Shown: piece by piece, positions 34,607-45,183 of the stretch
Position numbering within the stretch: position 1 is the first letter of the stretch
Layout of the letters: the number at the start of each line of letters is the position of its first letter
Assembly: GCA_021741245.1 (NCBI GenBank)
Contig: JAIOYF010000012.1
Location: forward strand, 1 to 64,000
Origin: Paracoccaceae bacterium
Lineage (GTDB): Bacteria; Pseudomonadota; Alphaproteobacteria; Rhodobacterales; Rhodobacteraceae
DNA: 64,000 bases
Direction: 5' to 3'
Position numbers and translations under genes: made by a program
Notes under the pieces: model-generated
The model's input: the letters and a program-made list of their open reading frames with translations, nothing else
Told to the model about the DNA's origin: nothing
Databases searched by the model: none

Positions 34607-35574
34607 CACTCCGCGCCGTGGTCAGGGGCGTCGGGCATTACCTGCCCGAACGTATCGTCCCCAATAGCGAACTTTCCCACCTTGTCGACACATCGGATGA
34701 GTGGATCAAGACCCGTTCCGGGATCGAACGCCGCCATTTCGCCGCCGAAGGGGAAACCACCTCGATGCTGGCGACCCATGCGGCGCGCGCGGCCCTCGCC
34801 CATGCTGGGCTAGAGGCTGACGACATTGATGCCATTGTTCTGGCAACCTCAACCGCAGATCTGACCTTTCCTTCGGCGGCAACGATGGTGCAGGCCAATC
34901 TTGGGATGACTCGCGGGTTTGCCTTTGACGTGCAGGCGGTTTGCGCGGGATTCGTCTTTGCGTTGACGAATGCCAACGCCCTGATCCTGTCGGGTCAGGC
35001 AAAACGCGTCCTTGTGATCGGGGCCGAGACGTTCAGCCGTCTGATGGATTGGACCGACCGCAGCACCTGTGTGCTCTTCGGTGACGGGGCTGGGGCCTTG
35101 ATCCTTGAGGCGCAAGATCAAGACGGAACCTCGGCCGATCGTGGCATCTTGTCGGCGGATCTTCATTCTGACGGGCGGTTCAAGGATTTGCTCTATGTCG
35201 ATGGCGGCACCAGCACCGGCACCATCGGTCACCTGCGCATGTCGGGGAAGGAAGTTTTCCGCCATGCCGTTGAAAAACTTGCCGAAACCGCGCATACCGC
35301 GTTGGAAAAGGCCGGGCTGTCGGGCGAAGATGTCGATTGGATCGTGCCGCATCAGGCCAATATCCGCATCATCGAAGGCACCGCAAAACGGATGCAGGTG
35401 CCGATGGAGCGGGTCGTCGTGACAGTGCAAGATCATGGCAATACCTCCGCCGCATCAATCCCCTTGGCGCTGTCGGTCGGCTATGACCGGGGGCAGATCA
35501 AGCAGGGAGATTTGGTGGTCACTGAGGCGATTGGCGGCGGCCTTGCCTGGGGATCGGTCGTTTTACGCTGGTAG
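34603..35574 (+). CDS. fabH: Beta-ketoacyl-ACP synthase III
   Basis: FabH starts fatty acid chains by condensing acetyl-CoA with malonyl-ACP. The 323-residue product has the catalytic Cys in [14 protein letters not shown], His in [11 protein letters not shown] and Asn in [14 protein letters not shown], all at the expected spacing. It is translationally coupled to plsX. Confidence 0.97.
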   Translation: MTLRAVVRGVGHYLPERIVPNSELSHLVDTSDEWIKTRSGIERRHFAAEGETTSMLATHAARAALAHAGLEADDIDAIVLATSTADLTFPSAATMVQANLGMTRGFAFDVQAVCAGFVFALTNANALILSGQAKRVLVIGAETFSRLMDWTDRSTCVLFGDGAGALILEAQDQDGTSADRGILSADLHSDGRFKDLLYVDGGTSTGTIGHLRMSGKEVFRHAVEKLAETAHTALEKAGLSGEDVDWIVPHQANIRIIEGTAKRMQVPMERVVVTVQDHGNTSAASIPLALSVGYDRGQIKQGDLVVTEAIGGGLAWGSVVLRW

Positions 35575-35665
35575 AGCGATTTAACTACGCCCCCCAAGCC
35601 TATGATATTGACTCGCAAATCCCTTAGGCGCATCTTTCGGTGAAAATCTTTGGGGGGTATGAAGA

Positions 35666-35968
35666 ATGAGTGAAAAGACTTTGACGCGTATGGATCTGTC
35701 TGAGGCTGTCTTTCGCGAAGTCGGACTTAGCCGAAACGAATCCTCACAATTGGTAGAAGCGGTGCTTCAGCATATGTCCGATTCCCTGGCATCGGGCGAA
35801 CAGGTCAAGATCTCTTCCTTCGGGACATTCTCGGTTCGCGACAAATCAGCCCGCGTGGGTCGCAACCCAAAAACCGGCGATGAAGTGCCGATCAGCCCGC
35901 GTCGTGTTCTGACATTCCGCCCGTCGCATCTGATGCGCGACCGGGTTGCGGCGGGAAAGACAAAGTAA
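35666..35968 (+). CDS. ihfA: Integration host factor alpha subunit
   Basis: The 100-residue product is an HU/IHF-fold DNA-bending protein with [28 protein letters not shown] and the intercalating-Pro arm. Position after fabH and before a MerR gene is standard in alphaproteobacteria. A GGGGGG run ten bases before the ATG is an unusual but adequate ribosome-binding site. Confidence 0.96.
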   Translation: MSEKTLTRMDLSEAVFREVGLSRNESSQLVEAVLQHMSDSLASGEQVKISSFGTFSVRDKSARVGRNPKTGDEVPISPRRVLTFRPSHLMRDRVAAGKTK

Positions 35969-35995
35969 CGGTACAAGTAAAGGAGTTCGCGGCGC

Positions 35996-37105
35996 ATGGA
36001 GAAATCGCCCGACGCCTTCCGCACCATTTCGGAAGTGGCCGAACTTCTGGAAACGCCAGCGCATGTGCTGCGGTTCTGGGAAAGCCGGTTTCCACAGATC
36101 CGCCCGGTAAAACGGGCCGGTGGGCGGCGGTATTATCGCCCCGCTGATGTGGCTTTGCTGACAGGCATCAAACGGCTGTTGCATGACGATGGGATGACCA
36201 TTCGCGGCGTGCAGAAGATCCTGCGCGAACAAGGCGTAAAGCACGTCTCAGGGGTGACCGAAGACACCGGCACCGATGATGATGCCGCACTTGAGGCCGC
36301 ATTGGCGGCCTTGGGGGGCGAGGCCCGTGATGCGCCCTCCCTGCCCGCAGCCGAGGCGGAAACCGCCCAGATCATTGCCCTGCAAACCGCCCTGAACCCA
36401 CAACCCGATACTTCAGCTTACGCCAAAGTGACGGATGAGGCGGAAGAAATGGCCGCGCAAGACAACGATGAGGTTGAAGGAGATGCGATTGGGGCAAGCA
36501 CCCAAGCCGACAAACCTGAAGACCAAGACGCCGCAGCCCCCCCGGCAGACAGCGAAGAAGAGGGACTTACACAAGCAGGGTCCGGGTTGAATGAGCCAGC
36601 GCCTGAAGGCGAGCGCGTCTTTTGGCAAGGCAGCGCGGAACCTGTGTTTGATCCGGCAATGGGACGCGGGGAAAATCTCGACCTTTTTGCGCATTCCGCC
36701 ATGACGGACCAAGCGGGCACATCCGAGACAATCCCAGCACCCCAAGAGCCTGAGCAAGATACAGAAGACGAGGCCCCGATGTCTGTCTGGGCCGAACCCG
36801 AAGAGCCTGACGCGCGGCCAGAGGCCAATGTGACGCGCTTTGCCGATGCCCGCGCAGACAGCCCCTCAGCCTTGGGGTCCGACACCATCCCTGAACAGGC
36901 GCAAGAGCCTGAGCAGCCCTCTGAGGCAAGCCCCGCCCCTGTTCAGACAGAGGAGACGGCTGCGCTGGTGACCTTGGCCACGAGGTTGCGCGCGCAGACG
37001 CCAGAGGCTTTGTCTGCCGCAGACCATGCAAAGGCATCAGAATTGCGGGATGCCGCGCGTGCTTTGCGGCAACGCATGGCTTCCCCTGTGCGGCCCAATT
37101 TGTGA
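35996..37105 (+). CDS. MerR family regulator with long acidic tail
   Basis: The 369-residue product has an N-terminal MerR winged helix (about 8-80; [26 protein letters not shown] and [30 protein letters not shown]) and then about 250 residues rich in Glu, Ala, Pro and Asp, probably disordered, with a short Arg-rich helix at the end. AGGAG before the ATG supports the start. It lies 27 bases after ihfA. This MerR-IHF linkage is widely kept in Rhodobacterales; the regulon is unknown. Confidence 0.92.
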   Translation: MEKSPDAFRTISEVAELLETPAHVLRFWESRFPQIRPVKRAGGRRYYRPADVALLTGIKRLLHDDGMTIRGVQKILREQGVKHVSGVTEDTGTDDDAALEAALAALGGEARDAPSLPAAEAETAQIIALQTALNPQPDTSAYAKVTDEAEEMAAQDNDEVEGDAIGASTQADKPEDQDAAAPPADSEEEGLTQAGSGLNEPAPEGERVFWQGSAEPVFDPAMGRGENLDLFAHSAMTDQAGTSETIPAPQEPEQDTEDEAPMSVWAEPEEPDARPEANVTRFADARADSPSALGSDTIPEQAQEPEQPSEASPAPVQTEETAALVTLATRLRAQTPEALSAADHAKASELRDAARALRQRMASPVRPNL

Positions 37106-37181
37106 TCTGCACAGGAAGATCGCAAATACATGCGCATATCCTCTTGTGCCGTCTGTGAATATCAGTATGAAGACCGCGTGT

Positions 37182-37259
37182 CGGGCCGTGGCGCAGCCTG
37201 GTTAGCGCGTCCGTCTGGGGGGCGGAAGGTCGTGAGTTCGAATCTCACCGGCCCGACCA
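37182..37259 (+). tRNA. tRNA-Pro (GGG anticodon)
   Basis: A 78-base cloverleaf with acceptor CGGGCCG/CGGCCCG, D stem GCGC/GCGC, anticodon arm TCCGT-CTGGGGG-GCGGA (anticodon GGG), T arm GTGAG-TTCGAAT-CTCAC, discriminator A and encoded CCA. Confidence 0.96.
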
Positions 37260-37266
37260 TTACCGA

Positions 37267-37301
37267 AACCGCCCGCTTGGTCTTAGACCTTGCGGGCGGT
37301 T
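37267..37301 (+). terminator. Terminator after tRNA-Pro
   Basis: AACCGCCCGC (37267-37276) and GCGGGCGGTT (37292-37301) form a 10-bp stem; inside it GGTC/GACC pair again across a TTA loop. The T-run is short. Seven bases after the tRNA end. Confidence 0.7.
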
Positions 37302-37336
37302 CCGTTTCAGGCCTTTGACATCTGGGGGAATATGCG

Positions 37337-38413
37337 ATGACAGGCACCGGCGTCCTTCCCGCTCAAACCCTTCGGGCTATGATCGAACGCGGCGAGATAA
37401 AGGCCGATCCCGCGATCATTGCGGCACAGGTGCAGCCCGCAAGCCTTGATCTGCGCATTGGCACAGTGGCCTACCGGGTGCGCGCGTCATTCCTTGCTGG
37501 AAAGGGCCGCCCCGTGGCAGAGCGTCTAGCCGAATTCGAGATGCATCGCATGGACCTGAGTGCCGGCGCGGTTTTGGAAAAGGGCTGCGTCTATGTCATT
37601 CCGCTGATGGAACGCCTTGCCCTGCCCCATGGCTTGTCGGCGGTGGCCAATGCGAAATCCTCGACCGGGCGTTTGGATTTGCTGACACGTACCATTACCG
37701 ATGGCGGGGTGGAGTTTGATCGCATCCCCGATGGCTATGATGGCCCGCTTTATGCCGAAGTATGCCCGCGCAGTTTCAGCGTGCTTGTGCGTGCCGGGCA
37801 AAGGTTGAACCAGATCCGCTTTCGGCAGGGACAGGCGGTTCTGTCGGATGAAGAATTGGCCCAGTTGAATGCCCGCGAACCCCTTGTCAGCGGAACTGCG
37901 GTGATTTCCGAGGGGCTTGGCTTCTCGGTGGACTTGCGGCCCGATGTGGGTGATCTGGTCGGCTACCGCGCAAAACCCCATGCCGGAGTCATCGATCTGG
38001 ACCGCATCGGCCACTATCCGGCGGCGGAGTTTTGGGAGGAAATTCGCACGACCGAAGGGCGCGTCATCCTTGATCCGGGTGCGTTTTACATTTTGGTCAG
38101 CCGTGAGGCCGTAACGATTCCCCCCGATTATGCCGCGGAGATGGCCCCCTACCTTGCGATGGTGGGCGAATTCCGGGTGCATTACGCGGGCTTCTTCGAT
38201 CCCGGTTTTGGCCATGCCGCCGCAGGCGGGGCTGGCAGCCGGGGTGTTCTGGAAGTGCGCTGCCACGAGGCCCCCTTTGTGCTGGAGCACGGACAGGTCG
38301 TGGGGCGTCTGGTGTATGAGCGGATGGCCGAGCGGCCAGATGCGCTTTATGGCGAAAAGATCGCCTCGAACTATCAGGGTCAGGGGTTAAAGCTGGCAAA
38401 GCAGTTTCGCTAG
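37337..38413 (+). CDS. dcd: Alphaproteobacterial dCTP deaminase (two-domain type)
   Basis: The 358-residue product belongs to the 2'-deoxycytidine 5'-triphosphate deaminase family, about twice the length of E. coli Dcd, with two dUTPase-like units. Signatures: VQPASLDLRIGTVAYRV near the start, NAKSSTGRLDLLTRTITDGG (substrate-binding motif) in the first unit, and the EVRCHEAPFVLEHGQVVGRLVYERM strand pair late in the second. It would supply dUTP for thymidylate synthesis. It stands alone after the tRNA terminator and converges with coxM. Confidence 0.9.
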   Translation: MTGTGVLPAQTLRAMIERGEIKADPAIIAAQVQPASLDLRIGTVAYRVRASFLAGKGRPVAERLAEFEMHRMDLSAGAVLEKGCVYVIPLMERLALPHGLSAVANAKSSTGRLDLLTRTITDGGVEFDRIPDGYDGPLYAEVCPRSFSVLVRAGQRLNQIRFRQGQAVLSDEELAQLNAREPLVSGTAVISEGLGFSVDLRPDVGDLVGYRAKPHAGVIDLDRIGHYPAAEFWEEIRTTEGRVILDPGAFYILVSREAVTIPPDYAAEMAPYLAMVGEFRVHYAGFFDPGFGHAAAGGAGSRGVLEVRCHEAPFVLEHGQVVGRLVYERMAERPDALYGEKIASNYQGQGLKLAKQFR

Positions 38414-38476
38414 GCGAAAGGCTTTTAAGCCGACCCTTTGTTCGGACATTTCCTCAGACATGTCGCGTGATGCAGA

Positions 38477-38512
38477 AAAGCCCCTCGATCCGTGACCGGG
38501 GGGCTTTGGTTT
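38477..38512. terminator. Bidirectional terminator between dcd and coxM
   Basis: AAAGCCCC (38477-38484), loop, GGGGCTTT (38500-38507), then GGTTTTT on the plus strand; AAAA flanks give a T-run for the minus strand as well. Ends 38507-38512, just before the coxM stop. Confidence 0.75.
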
Positions 38513-38513
38513 T

Positions 38514-39302
38514 TCAGCGGGCAGCGGTAACCGCGCGTCCGGTCAGAACCTTGACAAGGTTGGCGCGGTAAGCGGCAGTTCCGTGCAGGTCGTTGATCAT
38601 CTCGGAGGCATCAACCGAAAGCCCAGCCAATGCCGCCGCAGAGAAGTCTTTTGACAGGGCGGCCTCGGCCTCGGCCCAACGGAAGACACCGTTGTTCGAG
38701 GCCCCCGTCACAGCCACCCGCACCCCCGTATCGAATTGGGCGACAAAGACGCCCGTCAGGGCGAAGCGGCTGGCGGGTTGGTTGAACTTCACATAGGCCG
38801 ACTTTGCTGGCACCGGAAAGATCACCGATGTGATGATTTCTCCCTCTTCAAGGGCGGTCGTGAACATGCCCTGAAAATAGTCGTCCGCCGCGATCTTGCG
38901 GGTGTTGGTGACGACCGTGGCCCCCGAGGCAAGCACCGCCGATGGATAGCACGCAGCGGGATCGTTATTTGCCACAGAACCCCCAACCGTGCCACGATTG
39001 CGCACCATCGGATCGCCAATGCCCCCGGCAAGGGCGGCAAGGCCGGGGTAAAGGCTGGCGGCCTCTTGCGCGACGGTTGCGTGGGTGGTGGCGGCCCCGA
39101 TATGCAGACCGCCTTCGCCCATGCAGACGCCCTGCATCTCGGGGATAGCTGTCAGCGAGACAAGGGTTTCAGGCTGCGCCAACCGCTGCTTCATCGTGGG
39201 CAGCAGGGTCTGCCCGCCCGACAGCGCCTGTGCGCCTTCGGACGCCATGGCCTGAACCGCATCCGCGATATTGGAGGGTTTTACGAACTCAAAGTTATGC
39301 AT
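38514..39302 (-). CDS. coxM: CoxM-type FAD subunit of a molybdenum hydroxylase
   Basis: The 262-residue product carries the FAD-binding motifs of the family, [13 protein letters not shown] and [16 protein letters not shown], and a C-terminal CO_deh_flav_C domain. GGGAGA before the ATG at 39302 sets the start. It is the last gene of coxG-coxS-coxL-coxM and follows coxL by 16 bases. It makes the electron-transfer arm (FAD) of a heterotrimer with coxL and coxS. Confidence 0.88.
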   Translation of the reverse strand: MHNFEFVKPSNIADAVQAMASEGAQALSGGQTLLPTMKQRLAQPETLVSLTAIPEMQGVCMGEGGLHIGAATTHATVAQEAASLYPGLAALAGGIGDPMVRNRGTVGGSVANNDPAACYPSAVLASGATVVTNTRKIAADDYFQGMFTTALEEGEIITSVIFPVPAKSAYVKFNQPASRFALTGVFVAQFDTGVRVAVTGASNNGVFRWAEAEAALSKDFSAAALAGLSVDASEMINDLHGTAAYRANLVKVLTGRAVTAAR

Positions 39303-39318
39303 GTTTGTCTCCCTCGGA

Positions 39319-41697
39319 TTACGCGTTGATGGCCTGCCACACCCGACCGGGCGAGACTGGCATATCGATATGTTTGACATGGGTGATGCCACCACGGTGC
39401 AGCGCGTCGATCACCGCATTGATCACCGCCGGGGGCGAGCCGATGGCCCCCGCCTCGCCACAGCCCTTAACCCCAAGCGGGTTGTGTGTGCAGGGCGTGG
39501 CGCAAGAGGCGTCAACCGTATAGAACGGCACGTCATCTGCGCGTGGCATGGCGTAATCCATGAAAGACCCGGTCAAAAGCTGACCGTTTTCATCATAGGT
39601 GGTGTTTTCCAGAAGGGCCTGACCGATCCCCTGCCCCACACCGCCATGCACCTGACCTTCGACGATCATCGGGTTCATCACATTGCCGAAGTCATCGGCG
39701 CAGGTAAAGCTGGCGACTTCGACACGGCCCGTATCGGGGTCAACCTCGACTTCGCAAATATAGGCTCCTGCGGGATAGGTGAAGTTGGCCGGATCGTAGA
39801 AGGCCGTTTCCTCCAGCCCCGGTTCCAGCGTTTCCAGCGGATAGTTGTGCGGAACGTAGGCCGAGAAGGCGATTTCGCCAAAGGTCTTGGCCTTGTCGGT
39901 GCCAGCCACGCTGAATTTGCCATCAGCAAAGCTGATGTCGCCTTCGGCTGCTTCCAGCATATGGGCTGCGATCTTTTTGCCCTTGGCGATGATCTTGTCC
40001 ATCGCCCGGTCCATGGCCGAGCCGCAAACGGCAAGGCTGCGTGAACCGTAAGAGCCCATGCCAAACGGGATCTTCGCTGTGTCACCATGGACGATCTCAA
40101 CGGAAGACTCTGGAATACCCAGCTTTTCCGCCACAACTTGGGCAAAGACGGTTTCATGCCCTTGTCCGTGGCTGTGGGCGCCGACCATCACGCTGATATT
40201 GCCAGTCGCATTCACCCGCACGGTTGCCGCATCGTAAAGGCCAACGCGGCTGCCAAGGATACCGACAAGGTTCGACGGCGCGATGCCGCATGCCTCGATC
40301 CATGTCGAAAGACCCATGCCCCGCAGCTTGCCCTTGGCGGCAGAGGCGGCACGGCGGGCCTCGAACCCAGCCACATCGCCAAGTTCAACGGCCTTGTCCA
40401 GCGTTGCCTGATAATTGCCCGTGTCATACATCAGGCCGACGGGCGACTGATAGGGGAACTGGTCAGGGGTCAGCAGGTTGCGGCGGCGCACCTCGAATGG
40501 ATCAAGGCCCAATTCGCGCGCCATCATGTCAATCACACGCTCAAGGCTATAGGTCGCCTCGGGGCGGCCCGCGCCACGATAGGCATCAACCGGGGCGGTG
40601 TTGGTGAACACGGCTTTCACGTTCACATAGACATGCGGCACCTTGTAGGGGCCAGACATCAGCGTGCCATGCAAGAAGGTCGGCGTCGCGGTCGAGAAGT
40701 TCGACAGATACGCGCCTACATTCGCATGGGTCTCGGTGCGAATGGCAAGGATATCGCCCTCTTTGGTGCAGCCAAGCTCGATCTTGGTCACATGGTCGCG
40801 GCCATGCGCATCGGACAAGAAGCTTTCGGTGCGTTCTGCCGTCCAGCGCACAGGGCGGCCAAGCCGTTTGGCAGCGGCCAGAACCAGCGCCTCTTCGCCG
40901 TAGTGATAGATCTTGGAGCCAAAGCCGCCGCCCACATCGGGGGCGACCACTTGCAGTTTGTTTTCCGGAATGCCCATCACAAAGGCCGCAATCAACAGAC
41001 GCGTCAGGTGCGGGTTCTGGCTGGTGGTGGTCAGCTTGTAATCGCCCGTGCCGGGGAAATACTCGCCAATGCTGGCGCGCGGCTCCATCGCATTTGGAAC
41101 AAGACGGTTGTTGGTCAGCTCCAGCGTCACCTTGTGCGGGGCGGCCTGCATGGCGGCATCCACAGCGGCGCGGTTGTCCTCGATCCAGCCCCAGTCAAAG
41201 CACAGGTTGTCGGGGATTTCGTCGTGAACGCGGTTGGAGGCATCGGCCAGTGCGGCCTTCATGTCGACAATAGCGGGCAGTTCTTCGATCTGAGTGTCGT
41301 CGGACAACGCTTGGGCCGCATCTTTGGCCTGCGCATAGGTTTCGGCAATGATCGCAGCATAGGCGTCGCCCACATGGCGCACCTTGCCATGGGCCAGCAC
41401 CGGGCGCTTGGGTTCGCGCATCGGCGTGCCGTCACGGCTGTTGATCAGCCAGCCCGCAGGGTTGCCACCGACGGCGGCGAAATCCTCGCCCGTGAACACG
41501 GCCAGAACGCCGGGCATTGCGGCGGCGCGGGCGGTGTCGATCTTGACGATTCTGCCATGTGCGACGGTAGAGCGGACCATCACGGCATGGGTCTGGGCAT
41601 GCAAGCTGAGGTCATCGGTGTAGTTGCCTACCCCGGTCAGAAAGCGAACATCTTCGCGGCGCTTGGACGAGGCGCCAATTCCGGTATCTTTGGGCAT
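39319..41697 (-). CDS. coxL: Form II aerobic CO dehydrogenase-like large subunit (molybdopterin)
   Basis: The 792-residue product is the molybdenum-cytosine-dinucleotide subunit of the xanthine-oxidase family. Its active-site loop reads AYRGAGR (residues about 372-378), the form II signature; true CO dehydrogenase (form I) has AYXCSFR with the Cys that binds copper. Other marks: [31 protein letters not shown], and [18 protein letters not shown] near the end with the catalytic Glu. Substrate of form II enzymes is unsettled, so CO oxidation should not be assumed. GGGGGGAG before the ATG at 41697 sets the start. Confidence 0.9.
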   Translation of the reverse strand: MPKDTGIGASSKRREDVRFLTGVGNYTDDLSLHAQTHAVMVRSTVAHGRIVKIDTARAAAMPGVLAVFTGEDFAAVGGNPAGWLINSRDGTPMREPKRPVLAHGKVRHVGDAYAAIIAETYAQAKDAAQALSDDTQIEELPAIVDMKAALADASNRVHDEIPDNLCFDWGWIEDNRAAVDAAMQAAPHKVTLELTNNRLVPNAMEPRASIGEYFPGTGDYKLTTTSQNPHLTRLLIAAFVMGIPENKLQVVAPDVGGGFGSKIYHYGEEALVLAAAKRLGRPVRWTAERTESFLSDAHGRDHVTKIELGCTKEGDILAIRTETHANVGAYLSNFSTATPTFLHGTLMSGPYKVPHVYVNVKAVFTNTAPVDAYRGAGRPEATYSLERVIDMMARELGLDPFEVRRRNLLTPDQFPYQSPVGLMYDTGNYQATLDKAVELGDVAGFEARRAASAAKGKLRGMGLSTWIEACGIAPSNLVGILGSRVGLYDAATVRVNATGNISVMVGAHSHGQGHETVFAQVVAEKLGIPESSVEIVHGDTAKIPFGMGSYGSRSLAVCGSAMDRAMDKIIAKGKKIAAHMLEAAEGDISFADGKFSVAGTDKAKTFGEIAFSAYVPHNYPLETLEPGLEETAFYDPANFTYPAGAYICEVEVDPDTGRVEVASFTCADDFGNVMNPMIVEGQVHGGVGQGIGQALLENTTYDENGQLLTGSFMDYAMPRADDVPFYTVDASCATPCTHNPLGVKGCGEAGAIGSPPAVINAVIDALHRGGITHVKHIDMPVSPGRVWQAINA

Positions 41698-41710
41698 CTG
41701 TACTCCCCCC

Positions 41711-42196
41711 TTATTCGGCGGCAACGGCAGGCACGTCTTGCCCGCTGGCGGCCAGAACGGCTTTGACGATGTTGTGGTATCCGGTGCAGCGGCAGATATT
41801 GCCTTCCAGATGGTGGCGCACTTCAGCCTCGGTCGGCTTTGGATTGTCGGCGAGCAGGGCGGCGGATGCCATCACCATGCCCGGTGTGCAAAAGCCGCAC
41901 TGCAGACCGTGGTTATCCTGAAACGCCTGCTGAAGAACGCTTAGCGATCCGTCGGCATTGGCCATGCCCTCGATTGTGCGAACCTCGCTGCCTGCCACAT
42001 CCATCGCAAAGACCGAGCACGACTTGACGGCCTTGCCATCCACATGAACGACGCAGGCCCCGCATTGCGACGTATCGCAGCCGATATGGGTGCCGGTCAG
42101 ACCCAAACCTTCGCGCAGATAAGCCGACAGCAAGGTCCGCCCTTCGGCCTCGGCGGAAACGGCTTTGCCGTTCACGGTCATAGAGACTTTCGTCAT
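41711..42196 (-). CDS. coxS: CoxS-type 2Fe-2S subunit
   Basis: The 161-residue product has two 2Fe-2S sites: the plant-ferredoxin-type motif [15 protein letters not shown]...C, and the C-terminal CGFCTPGM and CRCTGY pair. It transfers electrons from the coxL molybdenum site to the coxM FAD. It follows coxG and is 13 bases before coxL. Confidence 0.92.
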   Translation of the reverse strand: MTKVSMTVNGKAVSAEAEGRTLLSAYLREGLGLTGTHIGCDTSQCGACVVHVDGKAVKSCSVFAMDVAGSEVRTIEGMANADGSLSVLQQAFQDNHGLQCGFCTPGMVMASAALLADNPKPTEAEVRHHLEGNICRCTGYHNIVKAVLAASGQDVPAVAAE

Positions 42197-42235
42197 AGTT
42201 TCCTCCCTTGGAAATTTCGCAATCTTGTTTGTGGT

Positions 42236-42763
42236 TCAGCTGATCAAACGCTTGAACCAGCCCTTTTTCGTCTCAGCATCGCCGGACTCGTCGGTTTCGG
42301 CAACAGCTTCATCTTCGGTTGTCGGGCCTTCTACGGCCGCCTGAAAGCGATTGAAGAATTCATCCGCCATCTTCTTGGCAAAGCCATCAATGATCCGGCT
42401 GCCCAATTGTGCAAGTTTGCCCCCAACCGAGGCTTCGACCTCATAGGTAAGCTGCGTGCCCTCGGGGATGGATTCCATCCGCACAACTGCACCACCCTTG
42501 GCAAAACCGGCAGGGCCACCCTTGCCCTCACCGCTGATCTTGAGGCTTTCATTCTCGACCATCTCAGACAGCGTAACGGCCCCTTTGAACGTGGCTTTTA
42601 CGGGGCCCACCTTTTGCGTCACCGTGGCCTCAAACCCATCGGCGGGTGAGCCGCTGATCTCGGTGCAGCCGGGGATACAGTCTTTCAGGACCTCTGGGTT
42701 CAGGATCGCGGCCCAGACCTCGGACGTGTTGGCCTTGATCACCCGTGTGTCATTCATTTGCAT
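42236..42763 (-). CDS. coxG: CoxG-like SRPBCC protein
   Basis: The 175-residue product is a CoxG family START/SRPBCC protein (about 1-145: ANTSEVWAAILNPEVLKDCIPGCTEISG and GGKLAQLGSRIIDGFAKKMADEFF) with an acidic linker and a Trp/Lys-rich tail. CoxG is linked to membrane attachment of CO dehydrogenase. It leads the cox cluster, 40 bases before coxS. Confidence 0.88.
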   Translation of the reverse strand: MQMNDTRVIKANTSEVWAAILNPEVLKDCIPGCTEISGSPADGFEATVTQKVGPVKATFKGAVTLSEMVENESLKISGEGKGGPAGFAKGGAVVRMESIPEGTQLTYEVEASVGGKLAQLGSRIIDGFAKKMADEFFNRFQAAVEGPTTEDEAVAETDESGDAETKKGWFKRLIS

Positions 42764-42826
42764 GGTTATTTCATTCTCCCCCTGGTCGGCAGTTTACGGC
42801 GCGAGGCTGTGACCTGCTATGGAACT

Positions 42827-42855
42827 AAAGTACTATCTGCGATTGCCACAGCCAA
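42827..42855 (-). promoter_or_regulatory. Possible promoter of the cox cluster
   Basis: On the minus strand TTGGCT (42855-42850) and TACTTT (42832-42827) are 17 bases apart, about 64 bases before the coxG ATG. An acceptable but not strong housekeeping match. Confidence 0.35.
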
Positions 42856-42893
42856 TCCGAAATCGGCCTACCCTGCCGCGGGGCACCGCGCCA

Positions 42894-42943
42894 TGCGACC
42901 ATGGTGTTAATTCCGCCCAAAGCCCTATAGGACATTGGTCGCA
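42894..42943. repeat. Inverted repeat between the kinase gene and the cox promoter
   Basis: TGCGACCA (42894-42901) and TGGTCGCA (42936-42943) are perfect 8-bp arms 34 bases apart, about 40-90 bases upstream of the putative cox -35 element and just after the kinase stop codon. It could be an operator for the LuxR-type regulator of the same cluster, or part of a long stem. Confidence 0.4.
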
Positions 42944-42954
42944 CTGCCCTGCCG

Positions 42955-45183
42955 TCAAGACACCTGTTCGGGAAGTTCGGAGAGGAACGCCACAAGGGCA
43001 CGCGGCTCAAGCGGCTTGTTCATCACCTGAATCTGCGCGGCTGTCGCCTTCGCCAAAAGATCGCCAGACCGATCCGCCGTGATCAGACGCGCCGGCAAGG
43101 CACCGTGGCGCGACCGCAGGTGCAACAGCAAATCGAGGCCCGTCATCCCCTCACCCAACTGATGATCTATCAGCAAAAAGTCGGGTAAAATGCCAAGCTC
43201 GTCCAAGAGGGCAAGCGCCTCTTCGCCGCTGCCCGCATCAATGACCGAAATGCCCCATTTTTCCAACAGCAAGCCAATGGCCCGCCGCAGATCCACGTCA
43301 TTTTCGACCAAAAAGCCGATCTTTCCGGCCAGACGCAAATGGGGTTCGGGGCGGCGCGGGCTGGCGATGATCTGGGCGGGTTCATGAACCTCGGCCAAGG
43401 GCACCTGCAGCATGAAGCAACTTCCCCGGCCAAGGCGGGATGCCAGCCCCAAGGGATGCCCCAAAAGCGCGCAGGCGCGTTCGACGATGGCAAGGCCAAG
43501 CCCCATCCCCTCGCTGGCAGAGGCGCGGGCATTCAGGCGGTGAAACTCTTTGAAGATATTGTCTTGCTCTGCCTCGGGGATGCCGGGGCCGGTATCCCAG
43601 ACCTCGATCCGGATCATGGAGCCACGACGCCGCGCCGCCACAAGCACACGCCCGCTTTCGGTATAGCGGATGGCGTTGCCAATCAGGTTTTGCAAGATAC
43701 GGCGCAGATATGTGGGATCAGACAGAACCAAAGCCTCGCTCGGGCGCACCGAAAGCCGCAGGCCCTTTGCCGCAGCTATGGCCCCGAACTCTTCGGTCAG
43801 GCGCGACAAGATCCGGCCCAAGGGGACCTGCCCGACGGAAACGGCCGCCCGACCGGATTCCAGCTTCGAGATATCAAGCAGCGCATCCAAGATCCCCTCA
43901 ACCGAAACCAGTGCATTTTGCGCCTTGGCCAAGGTGTCGCGGGCCAATGGGTCAATCGCGGCATCGTCGATCGACGAGATGAACAGCTTGGCCGCCGACA
44001 GGGGCTGCAACAGGTCATGGCTGGCTGCGGCCACAAAGCGTGAGCGGCTGGCATTTGCCCGTTCGGCATTGGCCAGCGCATCCTCCAGTTCCAGCGTCCG
44101 CTCCATCACCCGCGCTTCCAAGGTTTCATTGGCGCGGCTCAGCCCCTCAATCGCGGCCCGTTCAGCGGTGACGTCACTGAAACTCATCACAAAGCCACCG
44201 TCGGGCATTTCTTGCGCAAAGACGGCCAGAATAAGCGCCGCCCCACGCCGCACTTCGAACGACAGGGGCGCGCGCATAGGCCCCCCCTCGCTGCGTGGGC
44301 GATGGACCCATTCATCCAGCATCTGATCCGTCATGCCCGTGGAAAACCGGATTTCGGCGCGAAAACGGTCAAGCAGATAGTCGAACGAGGCACCGATACG
44401 AAACCGCGCCAAGGGAATCGCCAAAAGCTGCCCCAAGCGCACATTCCATCCCATCAGCCGGGCCTCGGCATCAAAGATCGAAACACCCTGATCGATATGA
44501 TCCAGCGTCGCACGGATGATCCGGGCCTGCTCATCCAGCATCTTGCCGCGCGCACTGCGTTCGGCGCGGATGATGTCGGTCACATCCGTCTGCAAGATCA
44601 CCGTGCCCCCGTCCATGGTCCGGTGTTCCGAGACCTGCACCCAATGGTCGTCATTCATCTGGACGTTGAAGATCACATGGCGATCTTGGTGGCGGCGCAT
44701 GCGCCGGACCGCCCATTCCTCGGGGCGCTCCCCCTCGGGCAGCGTCAGATAGCGCGAGCGCGAGACTGCGCGGACATAATGCTCAAAACTCAGGCCCGGC
44801 TTCAATGCGCCCAGAATATCGCGCATGTGCATCCCGAAACGGGAATTGCACAAAACAAGCCTTTCGTCAGGGTCAAACAGGGCAAAGCCCTCTTGCACGG
44901 TTTCGATCGCATTGGCGAGGTTGTTGCGGGCCGCCTCGGCACGGGTGTTCGCCTCTGCAAGACTGGCGTTGGAGGTATTGAGCAGATCCAGCGCCCGTTC
45001 CAGATCGCGGGTGCGGTCGCGGACCTGATCCTCCAGCATCGCTGCGCGCTGAAACTGGGCATAGGCCACACCGCCATCATCGGTCGTCTGTTCGACCCGC
45101 CGCATCAGAACCTGCGTGATGGTCATCAGCTTTTCCATCTGACGCTCTGGCGTGTCGGCAGGGTTGATCAGGTTTTCGATCAC
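42955..45183 (-). CDS. PAS-domain hybrid histidine kinase (NahK-like)
   Basis: The 742-residue product is a cytoplasmic hybrid kinase: N-terminal coiled coil (about 30-105), two PAS-like regions (about 95-215 and 230-350, the second of PAS_7 type), a second coiled coil, a HisKA domain with ASHDLLQP (phospho-His389), an ATPase domain (NLIGNAIRYT, DTGPGIP, GMGLGLAIV), and a C-terminal receiver with the Asp of LLIDHQLG (Asp673). There is no membrane segment. Its start overlaps the FIST gene stop as ATGA. The pair matches Pseudomonas NosP-NahK, where a FIST heme protein controls the kinase in response to nitric oxide. Confidence 0.9.
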   Translation of the reverse strand: MIENLINPADTPERQMEKLMTITQVLMRRVEQTTDDGGVAYAQFQRAAMLEDQVRDRTRDLERALDLLNTSNASLAEANTRAEAARNNLANAIETVQEGFALFDPDERLVLCNSRFGMHMRDILGALKPGLSFEHYVRAVSRSRYLTLPEGERPEEWAVRRMRRHQDRHVIFNVQMNDDHWVQVSEHRTMDGGTVILQTDVTDIIRAERSARGKMLDEQARIIRATLDHIDQGVSIFDAEARLMGWNVRLGQLLAIPLARFRIGASFDYLLDRFRAEIRFSTGMTDQMLDEWVHRPRSEGGPMRAPLSFEVRRGAALILAVFAQEMPDGGFVMSFSDVTAERAAIEGLSRANETLEARVMERTLELEDALANAERANASRSRFVAAASHDLLQPLSAAKLFISSIDDAAIDPLARDTLAKAQNALVSVEGILDALLDISKLESGRAAVSVGQVPLGRILSRLTEEFGAIAAAKGLRLSVRPSEALVLSDPTYLRRILQNLIGNAIRYTESGRVLVAARRRGSMIRIEVWDTGPGIPEAEQDNIFKEFHRLNARASASEGMGLGLAIVERACALLGHPLGLASRLGRGSCFMLQVPLAEVHEPAQIIASPRRPEPHLRLAGKIGFLVENDVDLRRAIGLLLEKWGISVIDAGSGEEALALLDELGILPDFLLIDHQLGEGMTGLDLLLHLRSRHGALPARLITADRSGDLLAKATAAQIQVMNKPLEPRALVAFLSELPEQVS

